Of a stretch of 43,679 nt of DNA, positions 8,019 to 16,395 are shown piece after piece; position 1 is the stretch's first letter, and the number at the start of each line of letters is the position of its first letter. Origin of the DNA: Microbacterium helvum (GTDB lineage: Bacteria; Actinomycetota; Actinomycetes; Actinomycetales; Microbacteriaceae); contig NZ_JACXZS010000006.1 in NCBI RefSeq assembly GCF_014779795.1, positions 1 through 43,679 on the forward strand, given 5' to 3'. The notes beneath the pieces were generated by a model that saw only the letters and a list, made by a program, of their open reading frames with translations, had not been told where the DNA came from and did no database searches. Position numbers and translations under genes: made by a program.

Positions 8019-8046
8019 GGCCCCGTCGGTGTCGGCCGGCGGGGCC
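8019..8046. terminator. Hairpin terminator after the beta-propeller gene
   Basis: An 11-bp stem, 8019-8029 with 8036-8046 (one G-T pair) and a 6-nt loop, starting 14 bases after the stop codon. No T tract follows. It separates this gene from the glycan operon beginning at 8130. Confidence 0.75.
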
Positions 8047-8072
8047 CTTCGCATCCCGCATGCCGAGTCCGA

Positions 8073-8123
8073 TGATCGAATCTGATCGGGGAGTAGACTA
8101 AATCCACTGAATTGAAATAGGCT
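8073..8123 (+). promoter_or_regulatory. Direct-repeat operator (site 1) and promoter of the 8130-14479 operon
   Basis: TGATCG at 8073-8078 and again at 8083-8088 are separated by AATC, a direct repeat with a 10-bp period. TAGGCT at 8118-8123 fits the actinobacterial -10 form TANNNT; transcription would then begin at or next to the GTG start codon at 8130, giving a leaderless message. A second TANNNT candidate, TAGACT, is at 8094-8099. The same repeat recurs at four other places in the locus. Confidence 0.55.
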
Positions 8124-8129
8124 CGTCGC

Positions 8130-10025
8130 GTGATCGCCGTCGATGCACCCCGTCCCGCCGACCCCCTCCATACCGCGGACCCGCTCTGCCTGGACGCCGC
8201 CCGCCGCGCGGGAGACGCGCGGTACGACCCCGATCTGGATCTGCTGCTGTCACCGGCGAAGCCCAACCCGATCCACACCCGGATCGTCACGGGATCTGCG
8301 CACCCGCCGCGCGAGAGCCTGTCGTACGCGCTCGCGCTGCTGGAACTCGATCGCGCCGGCGACCGCAGCATCGACGGTGAGTCCCGTGCCGCACGCGCCG
8401 CGCGCGTCATCGGCGCCGTCCTCGCACTGCAGGACACCGACCCGACGAGCGACACCTACGGGCTCTGGCCCTACTGGGCCGAAGAACCGCTCGCCGAGAT
8501 GAGCCCGCCGGACTGGAACTGGGCCGACTTCCACGGCGAGGTGCTCTCGCTCATCCTGCTGCGTCACGCCGACCTGCTGGATGCGGACGCGCGCGAGCGC
8601 ACCCGAGCGGGGCTGGGGCACGCGGCACGCTCGATCATCCGCCGCGACGTCGACCTCGACTACACGAACATCGCTGTCAAAGGCACCTTCGTCACGCTCG
8701 CGGCGGGCGCCCTGCTGGGCGATCCGGCCTTCGAGGAGTATGGCCGCGAACGACTGCGCCGGCTGCACGCTCGGCTGACCGCCGTCGGAAGCTTCGCCGA
8801 GTTCAACTCCCCGACCTATTGGCACGTCGTGATGCAGGCGCTCACCGCCACCCGTCAGTACTTCGACGACCCCGGCATCACGCCGCTCGCCGCCGACCTC
8901 GAGCGCCTCGCGTGGCAGCACTTCCTCGCGCGCTGGCACCCCGCCACCGGACAGCTCACCGGCCCGATGGCCCGCTGCTACGAGACCGATCTGCGAGGCA
9001 CCCCGGGTGTGCTGCTGGTACTGCAGCGTGTCGCGCCCGAGACCTGGACGCGGCTCACCGCCGACACGCTGGCACCCAATGTCCACGTCGCACCGGACGC
9101 GGTCATCGACTACCGCATCCCCGACGACCTCCGTCCGCTCCTGGACGAGGTCGCTCCCCCGGCCACCGGGCACGAGACGTTCTCCGACACGCATTACATC
9201 GACGGGCAGGTTGCGGGGATCTCGGCGGCAGCGGCCGCCGGCATCCCCTCACTCGTCCTGCCGACCACGGGCACGAGCTGGCGGGACGGCGCCCTGACGC
9301 TGGGCACTGTGAACTTCGGCGATACCTGGCTGCAGCGCCGACCGCTGCTGGGCTTCTGGGCCGAACCCGGCGACGACCCGCTCGACCCCGCGACGCCCGC
9401 CCGGCATGTCGGCGTCGAGGTCCTGCGCGACGGCCACGGCTTCGCCGGCGGCTCGTTCAGCGCCGCTCAGAACGGCGGCGACGTGCTGTGGGCGGTGTCG
9501 CTCGCCACACCCTCGGGCGACGCGCACATCCACCTCGACGCGATCGCCGCCGGGGAGGCCGTGCCGACCCGCGAACTGCTCGTGCGGTTCTGGATCCGCG
9601 GGGTCGATCCCGCCGCGGTGCGGGTCGACGGCATCGCTCCCGGCGCGCCCTCGTCCTTCGATCGCGCACGCCGCGTCGAGGTGCGCACCGCGGGCGTCTG
9701 GATCGAATGGTCGCTCGCCGACGCCCGCTTCGACGGCCAGGAGCGCACCGCACGCGTCCGCGTGGGCGATTCCGGCATCGAGATCGAGGTGCTCTGGCTC
9801 GGCGTCGACGCCCCGCGTGCCCTCGTCGTCGACGCACTCGACACGACGTTGGCGGCCGGCCGGCTGCGCATGGCCGCCGAACCGCAGGAGGATGCCGCGA
9901 CGACCGCATCCCTCTCGTCCGATGCCGTCGAACTCGCGACCGCCGGACTGCGCCTGATCGCGCCGGTGCTCCCGGGCTCACGCCTCGAGCACGCGCGCAT
10001 CGCGAGGCGCAACCTCTCCCGCTGA
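8130..10025 (+). CDS. Cytoplasmic glycan-active protein of an unnamed (alpha/alpha)-barrel-like family, paralogue of 32289-34193 (631 aa)
   Basis: The N-terminal ~350 residues are helical with signature blocks NPIHTRIVTG (about 48-57), GLWPYWAEEPLAEMSPPDWNW (about 111-131), DLDYTNIAVKG and FNSPTYWHV; the C-terminal ~280 residues are beta-rich with LGFWAEPGDDP and GGSFSAAQNGG. A helical toroid followed by a beta sandwich is the layout of heparinase II/III-type lyases and related glycan enzymes, and the conserved W, D, N, H and Y residues suit a sugar-binding cleft, but I cannot name the family or reaction. No signal peptide is present. The GTG at 8130 has no Shine-Dalgarno, consistent with a leaderless transcript. 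It is the first gene of an operon with a CE7 esterase, a GH36 enzyme and a FAD oxidoreductase. A close paralogue (634 aa) is encoded at 32289-34193. Confidence 0.6.
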   Translation: MIAVDAPRPADPLHTADPLCLDAARRAGDARYDPDLDLLLSPAKPNPIHTRIVTGSAHPPRESLSYALALLELDRAGDRSIDGESRAARAARVIGAVLALQDTDPTSDTYGLWPYWAEEPLAEMSPPDWNWADFHGEVLSLILLRHADLLDADARERTRAGLGHAARSIIRRDVDLDYTNIAVKGTFVTLAAGALLGDPAFEEYGRERLRRLHARLTAVGSFAEFNSPTYWHVVMQALTATRQYFDDPGITPLAADLERLAWQHFLARWHPATGQLTGPMARCYETDLRGTPGVLLVLQRVAPETWTRLTADTLAPNVHVAPDAVIDYRIPDDLRPLLDEVAPPATGHETFSDTHYIDGQVAGISAAAAAGIPSLVLPTTGTSWRDGALTLGTVNFGDTWLQRRPLLGFWAEPGDDPLDPATPARHVGVEVLRDGHGFAGGSFSAAQNGGDVLWAVSLATPSGDAHIHLDAIAAGEAVPTRELLVRFWIRGVDPAAVRVDGIAPGAPSSFDRARRVEVRTAGVWIEWSLADARFDGQERTARVRVGDSGIEIEVLWLGVDAPRALVVDALDTTLAAGRLRMAAEPQEDAATTASLSSDAVELATAGLRLIAPVLPGSRLEHARIARRNLSR

Positions 10026-10072
10026 CACGACACCCCGCCGACCCCCGCACCCGCGCACACCGAAGGATCACG

Positions 10073-11077
10073 ATGGCCCAGTTCGACATGCCTCTGGAAG
10101 ACCTCGAGGCATACCGCCCTACCCCCGAAGAACCCGATGACTTCGACGCGTTCTGGCGCGAGACCCTCGAGTTCTCGCGCGGGCACGGCCAGGCCGTGTT
10201 CACGCGCGTGCCATCCCCGCTGACGCAGCTGATCGTCGAAGACGTCACGTTCCCTGGATTCGGCGGCCACCCGATCAAGGGCTGGTTCCTGCGGCACCCT
10301 GAGGTGGTGCGCGGCACGGTGGTGCAGTTCATCGGATACAGCGGCGGCCGCGGCCTGCCCGAGCAGTGGACGATGCTGCCGAGCGCCGGGTACGCCGTGC
10401 TGGTCATGGACAGCCGCGGTCAGGGCAACGGCGGCTCCGCCGCGGCGACGCCCGACCCGGTGGGCAGCGGCCCGTCGATCGCGGGGCGCATGAGCGCCGG
10501 CATCGAGGACCCGCACACCTATTACTACCGACGGCTGTTCACCGACGCGGCGTGCGCGGTCGACGCAGCCCGCAGCCACCCCGCTGTCGACCCCGCGAAA
10601 GTCGTGGTCGCGGGCGGCAGTCAGGGCGGCGGCATCGCGGTCGCCGCTGCGGGGCTCAGCGAGGGACTCGCGGGCGCGATGGTCGATGTGCCGTTCCTCA
10701 GCCACTTCCGCCGCGCGCTGCGCATCACCGACGCGATGCCGTACAACGAGCTCGCCCGCTACCTGCAGACCCGCCGGGGTGATGAGGAGGACGTCTTCCG
10801 CGTGCTCTCGTACTTCGACGGCGTCAATTTCGCGGCCCGCGCCACCGCACCCGCACTGTACTCGGTCGCGCTGTACGACAACGTGTGCCCGCCGTCGACC
10901 GTCTACGCGCAGTACAACCGCTACGCGGGAGACAAGCAGATCGCCGTCTACCCGTACAACGGGCACGAGGGCGGGCAGTGGACGCAGTCGCTGCGTCACC
11001 TCGCGTTCCTCGACGGGCTTTTCCCGGTGGATGCCGCTGCCCCGGCCGTCGCAGCTGCGGTCGTCGCAACGCCGTGA
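10073..11077 (+). CDS. CE7 family acetyl esterase (acetyl xylan esterase / cephalosporin-C deacetylase type)
   Basis: A 334-aa alpha/beta hydrolase that would remove O-acetyl groups from short oligosaccharides in the cytoplasm; no signal peptide. The family marks are all visible: the MDSRGQG stretch after the oxyanion region, nucleophile S183 in GGSQGGG, acid D269 in YDNVCPPST and base H298 in NGHEGG. The residue spacing agrees with characterised CE7 enzymes, which act as hexamers on acetylated xylo-oligosaccharides and other small acetates. The start ATG has GAAGGA five bases away. Its stop overlaps the next start (GTGA at 11074-11077). The context implies that the imported glycan is acetylated, though not that it is xylan. 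Confidence 0.92.
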   Translation: MAQFDMPLEDLEAYRPTPEEPDDFDAFWRETLEFSRGHGQAVFTRVPSPLTQLIVEDVTFPGFGGHPIKGWFLRHPEVVRGTVVQFIGYSGGRGLPEQWTMLPSAGYAVLVMDSRGQGNGGSAAATPDPVGSGPSIAGRMSAGIEDPHTYYYRRLFTDAACAVDAARSHPAVDPAKVVVAGGSQGGGIAVAAAGLSEGLAGAMVDVPFLSHFRRALRITDAMPYNELARYLQTRRGDEEDVFRVLSYFDGVNFAARATAPALYSVALYDNVCPPSTVYAQYNRYAGDKQIAVYPYNGHEGGQWTQSLRHLAFLDGLFPVDAAAPAVAAAVVATP

Positions 11078-13119
11078 GGCTCGAGTGGTCGGCGGGCGAT
11101 CTGACGCTCGCGTTCTCGTCGAGCCCGGACGCACCCGTCCAGCTCACTCGTCTCTCGGCCGGCGGCGGACCGTCGGCCGTGCGTGCGCACGCGCTCGTCG
11201 ACGTCTTCACGGCGACCGAACAGCGGGCTCGCACGAGTCAGGCGTTCATACGCTCGGCCGTCGGCGAGCGCCTGCGGCGCGTCGATCACGAGATGGATGC
11301 CGCCTGTCTGCGCATCCGCCAGCACGATGTCACCGGCGGAGTAGAGGTCGTGACGACGCTGCGCGCTTTCGGCGCCGGTTCCGCCGTGCAGTGGACGCAC
11401 ACGGTGCGCAACCTCGGACCGCGCCCGCTCACGCTCACCGCTGTGAGCTCGCTGGTGCTCGAACTCGCCGACCGCTCCGACGTGCGAGTGCTGTGGGGCG
11501 AGAGCGAATGGCTCGCCGAGGGTCGCTGGCACGACCGGCGGCTGGCCGAGGTGCTGCCCGGCCTCGCGCTCGACGCGCACGGCCAGGACGGCCGCGGCCG
11601 CTTCGCGCGCTCGAGCCACGGCTCGTGGTCGAGCGGCGAGTTCCTGCCCACGGCGGCCCTCGTCCGCGAGGGCGGCCCGTCGCTGGCGTGGCAGCTCGAG
11701 ACGAGCGCCGGGTGGAGCTGGGAGCTCGCGCAGACGCACGAGTCGGTGACGCTCAGCGCGAGCGGCCCCGGCGACTTCGAGCACCAGTTCGCCCAGCGCC
11801 TCGACCCCGGTGGCGCCTTCACCACGATCCCGGTGGGGCTGGCCGTCGCGAACGGCGGGATGGATGCCGTCATCGCCGCACTCTCGGGCTATCGCCGCGC
11901 GCTGCGCCACCGCCGGCCGATCGACGACGAACTGCCCGTCATCTACAACGACTACATGAACACGCTCATGGGTCAGCCGTCGACCGAGGCGCTGCTGCCG
12001 CTGATCGACGCCGCTGCGGACGCCGGTGCCGAGCTGTTCTGCATCGACGCGGGCTGGTTCACCGACGCGTCGGACTACTGGCGGGCGATCGGCGACTGGC
12101 GGGAGGCGCCGACACGGTTCACCGGCGGTCTGCGCGCGGTGATCGACGCCGTCCACACCCGCGGCATGCGCTCGGGACTGTGGCTCGAACCCGAGATCGT
12201 CGGCGTCGAGTCGCCTGTCGCCGACCTGCTCCCCGACGAGGCGTTCTTCCGCCGGTTCGGCGAACGCGTCGTCGAGGACCACCGCTTCCACCTCGACCTG
12301 CGGCATCCCGCCGCCCGCGCGCACCTGGACGAGACGGTCGACCGGCTGGTCGCCGAGTTCGGCGTCGGGTATTTCAAGCTCGACTACAACATCAACCCGG
12401 GCGTCGGAACCGAGGACGAGGCGGCCGCCGCCGGTGCGGGACTGCTCGGCCACACCCGCGCGCTGCGGGACTGGCTGCTCGGGGTGCAGGAGCGCCACCC
12501 CGAGGTCGTGTTCGAGAACTGCGCATCCGGCGCGATGCGCGCGGACTACGCGCTGCTCTCGGTCGCCCACCTGCAGTCGACGAGCGACCAGCAGGACTTC
12601 CGCCGCTACGCGCCGATCGCGGCGTCGGCGCCCGCGAACGTGCTGCCCGAACAGGCGGGCAACTGGGCCTACCCCACCGAGACGATGACCGACGCCGAGA
12701 CGGCGTACACGCTTGTCAGTGGCCTGGCCGGACGCCTCATGCTGTCGGGCTTCCTGCCCGACCTGCGACCGGAGCAGCGTGAACTGGTGACCGAGGCCGT
12801 CGCGATGTATCGAGGCTGGCGGGACCGGCTGACGCTCGCCGTGCCGGCTTGGCCTCTCGGACTGCCCGGGTGGGACGACGACGTCGTCGCGCTGGCACTG
12901 CGCGCCCCGGAAGAGACGCTGGTGTGCGTGTGGTCCCGCGGCGACGGCGGCGAGATCGTCGTCCCCGGCCTCACGGTTCTCCCGCGCACGACGTTCCCTG
13001 AGACGGCTCAGGACTGGACGGCCTCGGCGTCACCCGCAGGACTGGCCCTCGGCATCCCGTCGGGCACCACCGCGCGCGCGTTCATCGTGCCCCACGCGGC
13101 CCGGCCCGACCGCTTCTGA
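11074..13119 (+). CDS. GH36-type alpha-galactosidase (681 aa)
   Basis: Would remove terminal alpha-galactose from imported oligosaccharides. Domain order is that of GH36/clan D: N-terminal beta supersandwich (about 1-280), TIM barrel (about 285-600), C-terminal beta domain. Catalytic motifs: CIDAGWF near 326, nucleophile D437 in FKLDYN, ENCASGAMRADY near 484, and acid/base D505 in STSDQQDF. The usual NNWEA-like strand-1 motif is replaced by YNDYMNT (about 290-296), so substrate specificity may differ from classic raffinose-type enzymes and another alpha-linked sugar is possible. The GTG start overlaps the esterase stop by GTGA, showing translational coupling. No signal peptide; cytoplasmic. 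Confidence 0.85.
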   Translation: MRLEWSAGDLTLAFSSSPDAPVQLTRLSAGGGPSAVRAHALVDVFTATEQRARTSQAFIRSAVGERLRRVDHEMDAACLRIRQHDVTGGVEVVTTLRAFGAGSAVQWTHTVRNLGPRPLTLTAVSSLVLELADRSDVRVLWGESEWLAEGRWHDRRLAEVLPGLALDAHGQDGRGRFARSSHGSWSSGEFLPTAALVREGGPSLAWQLETSAGWSWELAQTHESVTLSASGPGDFEHQFAQRLDPGGAFTTIPVGLAVANGGMDAVIAALSGYRRALRHRRPIDDELPVIYNDYMNTLMGQPSTEALLPLIDAAADAGAELFCIDAGWFTDASDYWRAIGDWREAPTRFTGGLRAVIDAVHTRGMRSGLWLEPEIVGVESPVADLLPDEAFFRRFGERVVEDHRFHLDLRHPAARAHLDETVDRLVAEFGVGYFKLDYNINPGVGTEDEAAAAGAGLLGHTRALRDWLLGVQERHPEVVFENCASGAMRADYALLSVAHLQSTSDQQDFRRYAPIAASAPANVLPEQAGNWAYPTETMTDAETAYTLVSGLAGRLMLSGFLPDLRPEQRELVTEAVAMYRGWRDRLTLAVPAWPLGLPGWDDDVVALALRAPEETLVCVWSRGDGGEIVVPGLTVLPRTTFPETAQDWTASASPAGLALGIPSGTTARAFIVPHAARPDRF

Positions 13120-13165
13120 CCGTTCCGCCTTCCGACCGCATGCCCACCGCACCTCCCGACGCAGA

Positions 13166-14479
13166 ATGAGACCCATGCCCACCGATTCGTCCGCCGCCGC
13201 CCCTGCCTCCGCACCCGGCCTCGACGCCGACGTGCTCGTCGTCGGCGGCGGTCCCGCGGGAGTGAGCGCCGCGGTTCAGGCCGCGCGCGCCGGCGCCCGC
13301 ACGATCCTGCTCGAGAAGAACGGCATGCTCGGCGGCACCACCACGACCGCCGGCATCAACTTCCCGGGGCTGTTCCACGCGTGGGGCGAGCAGGTGATCG
13401 CCGGCATCGGCTGGGACATGGTGCGCGCGGCCGTCGAGCTCGAAGGCGCCGAGCTTCCGGACTTCTCGCGAACCGACCTGCCCCACTGGCGGCTGCAGAT
13501 CCGCGTGAACGCGCCGCTGTATGCGGCGGTGCTGAGCGAGACGGTGGCGCAGTCCGGCGTCGAGCTGCGCCTGCACTCGATGCTCGCCGAGCTGGCGTGG
13601 CAGGGAGAGGAGTGGCACGCGACGATCGCCGGAAAGGAGGGTCTGCAGCGCGTACGGGTGGCGCGGGTGATCGACTGCTCCGGAGACGCGGATGCCGTCG
13701 GCCTCGCCGGTCTGGAGCGCCACCGCAACGAGGCACGGCAGCCGGGCACCTACGCGATCATGCTCGGCGGGTACGACCCCGACGCCCTCGACTACGACGC
13801 CCTGAACCTCGAGTTCGACCGGGCATTGGAAGAGGGCCGCATCCTGCCGTCCGACTTCGGAGCGCACGGCCGCGTGCTGGAGCCGTTCCTGCGCAAGCGC
13901 GGCGACAATGCGATCCACCTGGTGGGCGTGGACGGAGCGACTTCGAAGGGCCGGACCGATGCCGAGACGGCGGGCCGTGCTGCACTGCTGCGCATCTACC
14001 GCTTCCTGAAGCCGCTGCCCGGCCTGGAGGAGCTGACCGTGACGTACGGAGCCACCGAGGTCGGCGTGCGTGAGAGCTGCACGATCGAGGGCCTGCGCCG
14101 CCTCACCGGCGAGGATTACCTGAGCGGCCGCGTGTGGGACGACGCGGTGTGCTTCAGCTACTACCCCATCGACATCCACCGCCCCGACGGCAACGGCATC
14201 GCCAAGACCTATCTCGAGGAGGGGCGCGTGGCCACCATCCCGCTGTCGGCGATGATCCCCGCCGGAAACCGCCACTTGATCGTCGCGGGCCGGTGCATCG
14301 CCGGCGACCAGGAGGCCAACTCCGCCTACCGCGTGCAGGCGACGGCGATGGCGACCGGCCAGGCCGCCGGAGCCGCAGCCGCTCTGTCGGCTGCCCGCGG
14401 CACCGCGATCGACGACGTGCCGCTCGACGAGCTGCGCGCCCTGCTCCGCGAGCACGGCGCGATCGTCCCACAGCCCTGA
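13166..14479 (+). CDS. FAD-dependent oxidoreductase (437 aa)
   Basis: The N-terminal dinucleotide-binding motif VVGGGPAGVSAAVQAARAG (about 25-43) and the nearby LLEKNGMLGGTTT segment define a FAD_oxidored (PF12831-like) protein; the C-terminal GRCIAGDQEANSAYRVQATAMATGQAAG block, split across about residues 373-400, is the second FAD contact typical of the family. Members occur in many sugar-degradation gene clusters with mostly undefined substrates. The protein is cytoplasmic. Its gene follows the GH36 gene by 46 bases in the same operon; starts at 13166 and 13175 are both possible and neither has a good ribosome site. Inferred role: oxidation of a sugar or sugar acid released by the preceding hydrolases; a 3-keto-glycoside route is possible but unproven. 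Confidence 0.75.
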   Translation: MRPMPTDSSAAAPASAPGLDADVLVVGGGPAGVSAAVQAARAGARTILLEKNGMLGGTTTTAGINFPGLFHAWGEQVIAGIGWDMVRAAVELEGAELPDFSRTDLPHWRLQIRVNAPLYAAVLSETVAQSGVELRLHSMLAELAWQGEEWHATIAGKEGLQRVRVARVIDCSGDADAVGLAGLERHRNEARQPGTYAIMLGGYDPDALDYDALNLEFDRALEEGRILPSDFGAHGRVLEPFLRKRGDNAIHLVGVDGATSKGRTDAETAGRAALLRIYRFLKPLPGLEELTVTYGATEVGVRESCTIEGLRRLTGEDYLSGRVWDDAVCFSYYPIDIHRPDGNGIAKTYLEEGRVATIPLSAMIPAGNRHLIVAGRCIAGDQEANSAYRVQATAMATGQAAGAAAALSAARGTAIDDVPLDELRALLREHGAIVPQP

Positions 14480-14484
14480 GCCCA

Positions 14485-14522
14485 CGGCGTGCGGCCACGG
14501 CGTCTGCCGGAGTCGCACGCCG
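14485..14522. terminator. Bidirectional hairpin between convergent glycan operons
   Basis: CGGCGTGCG at 14485-14493 pairs exactly with CGCACGCCG at 14514-14522, a 9-bp stem with a 20-nt loop. It lies between the stop codons of the + strand oxidoreductase (14479) and the minus-strand heparinase-like gene (14532). Confidence 0.7.
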
Positions 14523-14531
14523 CGATCGGGG

Positions 14532-16352
14532 TCAGGGGGTGACGACCTCGATCGTCACGACGCATTCGGCGGCGACATCCACCGTCGAGAGGTCCAGCGC
14601 GAAGGCGGTCGCCGGCTCGTCCTCGTGCGTGCGGTACTCCAGCGTGGCCAGGCGCGGCGTCCAGCGCGTCGCATCCCAGCTCAGCCGCACGGCCGACCGC
14701 TCGCCCAGGATGATCGCGCCGTCCGCCTCGAGCGCGATCGGGAACAGCGACACTAGGCGGTCGACGAACTCGAGCGGGGCGGATGCCGCGAACCGGTCCC
14801 GCACCTGCATCGTCGGGCCCCGGAATCGCAGTTCTCGCGTCAGCTCCTGCAGCTCCGGCACGTCGTACCCGGCCCGCAGGTCGAGCGTGAGCTCGGCGCC
14901 CTCCGGCGCGACCGACACCCGCTCCACGAGGGCACGTGCGTGCGGTCCGTGATGCTGACGCACTCCCCCGACGATGGGCACGCTGTGTCCGTGCGACCCG
15001 GCCGTGGGCACTCCGTAGCGATACTCCTCGAGGAAGTAGCGCCCGTCGTAGAGGCCCATGCCGAGCTCTGAGAGCAGCGGTTCGCCGGCAACAGCGAACA
15101 CGAATGAGCCGAGATCGTTGTGGTTGTGCGGCTCGGCGTTGTTCCCGCCCTTCGCCGCGAACCCGACCTCGACGCTATCGCCGCCGATCTCGGCCATCCG
15201 CCGCGCGACGAGCCACTCGGCGTCAGCCAACCAGCGATCGGGGGCGAGCGGCAGATCGGCGTCGGGCGCGGCATCCCGCGCCCAGACGAACGTGCGCACC
15301 AGCAGACCCCAGTTGTGCGAGGTCTCGGGCTGCTCGGCCCACAGCTCCACGGGCGCGTGCGGCACCGTCGGATCGCGACGCTCGAGGAACGTCACCATCG
15401 CCGGCGACACGAGACCGAACGCGGCCGAGTCCGAGAACGCCGCCACCGCCCGGCCGCCGAGCGACACCTGCGCTGCGAAACCCGCGATGATCGCCGCCTT
15501 GTCGGCGCTCCATCGGTCGGTGCCCGCCCAGAGGTCGACCCCGCGGCTCTGGCGCAGCGCCTCGGCGTACATCACGAAGTGGCCGAAGCCGTAGCTCCAG
15601 TAGTTCAGGCCCTCGACGCACACGCCGTCGTCGCCGTAGCCGTCCATCATGGCGCCCATCGCGGCGGTGCAGCGGTCGAGGATCGCGTCGAGCCCTGACG
15701 CGTCGAGGTGCAGCGCCGCGATGCCAACGCCTGCGGCGCACACACCCGACCAGTTCGTCTCGACCGTCTCCCAGAACCACACGCGCTCGCGGAACGGCGT
15801 GAACACGCGCCGTTCGACCTCGCGCTCGATCCGGGCGCGCACCAGCGGGTGCAGGCGTCCCTCGAGCAGGTTCGCGATCTCGGCGAGGAAGAATGCGGTC
15901 TCAGCCGAGAACAGGTCGATGATCTCGTCGTGCGGCACCTCGGGGTGCGGCGCCGACAGCTCGGGGATGTGCGCCGGCAGCGCCCACGCGTACTCGTCGC
16001 AGATCGCCCAGATCGCGTCCTCGGCTTCACTGATCGGCACCTCATCGCTGAGCAGCGCGCCGATCGCTGCGGCATACAGCCGGCGCCGGCGGTCGAAGTA
16101 TGCGTTCTGGAACGCCATCCGGTCGTCGTCGACGTCGAACCGCCGGTACAGCGCGAACCCGAGAGCCGGGATGGGCGTGTCGATCGCGTCGAGTGCGCGG
16201 CGCAGGATGCGGTCGGCGGATGCCGCCACCCGGGCGTTCGGGATCGGCCGGCGCCACAGCGCCGGGTCGCGACCCTCGGCGAAGACGGCGGCGGGGCCGG
16301 TGGGGGCGACGGCGGTGGCGGATGCGGCATCGGGGCCGGCGGGGGCGTTCAT
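14532..16352 (-). CDS. Heparinase II/III-like polysaccharide lyase-type protein (606 aa)
   Basis: The N-terminal ~370 residues are a helical (alpha/alpha) toroid with ETVETNWSGVCAAG and EGLNYWSYGFGHF; the C-terminal ~240 residues are a beta sandwich carrying the family hallmark PHNHNDLGSF with H409 and H411, which in heparinase II/III enzymes shape the catalytic or metal-binding site. Such enzymes cleave uronic-acid glycosidic bonds by beta-elimination. No signal peptide is present, so the substrate would be an imported oligosaccharide. Start ATG 16352 has AGGAG five bases away; longer in-frame extensions would overlap the GH78 gene. Third gene of a minus-strand operon after a 2-hydroxyacid dehydrogenase and an alpha-L-rhamnosidase, which points to a rhamnose- and uronate-containing oligosaccharide. 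Confidence 0.82.
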   Translation of the reverse strand: MNAPAGPDAASATAVAPTGPAAVFAEGRDPALWRRPIPNARVAASADRILRRALDAIDTPIPALGFALYRRFDVDDDRMAFQNAYFDRRRRLYAAAIGALLSDEVPISEAEDAIWAICDEYAWALPAHIPELSAPHPEVPHDEIIDLFSAETAFFLAEIANLLEGRLHPLVRARIEREVERRVFTPFRERVWFWETVETNWSGVCAAGVGIAALHLDASGLDAILDRCTAAMGAMMDGYGDDGVCVEGLNYWSYGFGHFVMYAEALRQSRGVDLWAGTDRWSADKAAIIAGFAAQVSLGGRAVAAFSDSAAFGLVSPAMVTFLERRDPTVPHAPVELWAEQPETSHNWGLLVRTFVWARDAAPDADLPLAPDRWLADAEWLVARRMAEIGGDSVEVGFAAKGGNNAEPHNHNDLGSFVFAVAGEPLLSELGMGLYDGRYFLEEYRYGVPTAGSHGHSVPIVGGVRQHHGPHARALVERVSVAPEGAELTLDLRAGYDVPELQELTRELRFRGPTMQVRDRFAASAPLEFVDRLVSLFPIALEADGAIILGERSAVRLSWDATRWTPRLATLEYRTHEDEPATAFALDLSTVDVAAECVVTIEVVTP

Positions 16353-16361
16353 CGGTTCTCC

Positions 16362-16395
16362 TGCTCTACGGGGGGGGGTGATCTGCGCTACGGGG
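16362..16395. repeat. Short imperfect tandem duplication with a nine-G tract
   Basis: TGCTCTACGGGG at 16362-16373 and TGCGCTACGGGG at 16384-16395 are near-identical, each leading through its G run to TGA; in the first the run is nine G (16370-16378). On the coding (minus) strand the second unit holds the last codons and TAG stop of the GH78 gene, so the gene end has been copied into the gap before the next gene. The run is also a likely place for replication slippage or sequencing error. Confidence 0.6.
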
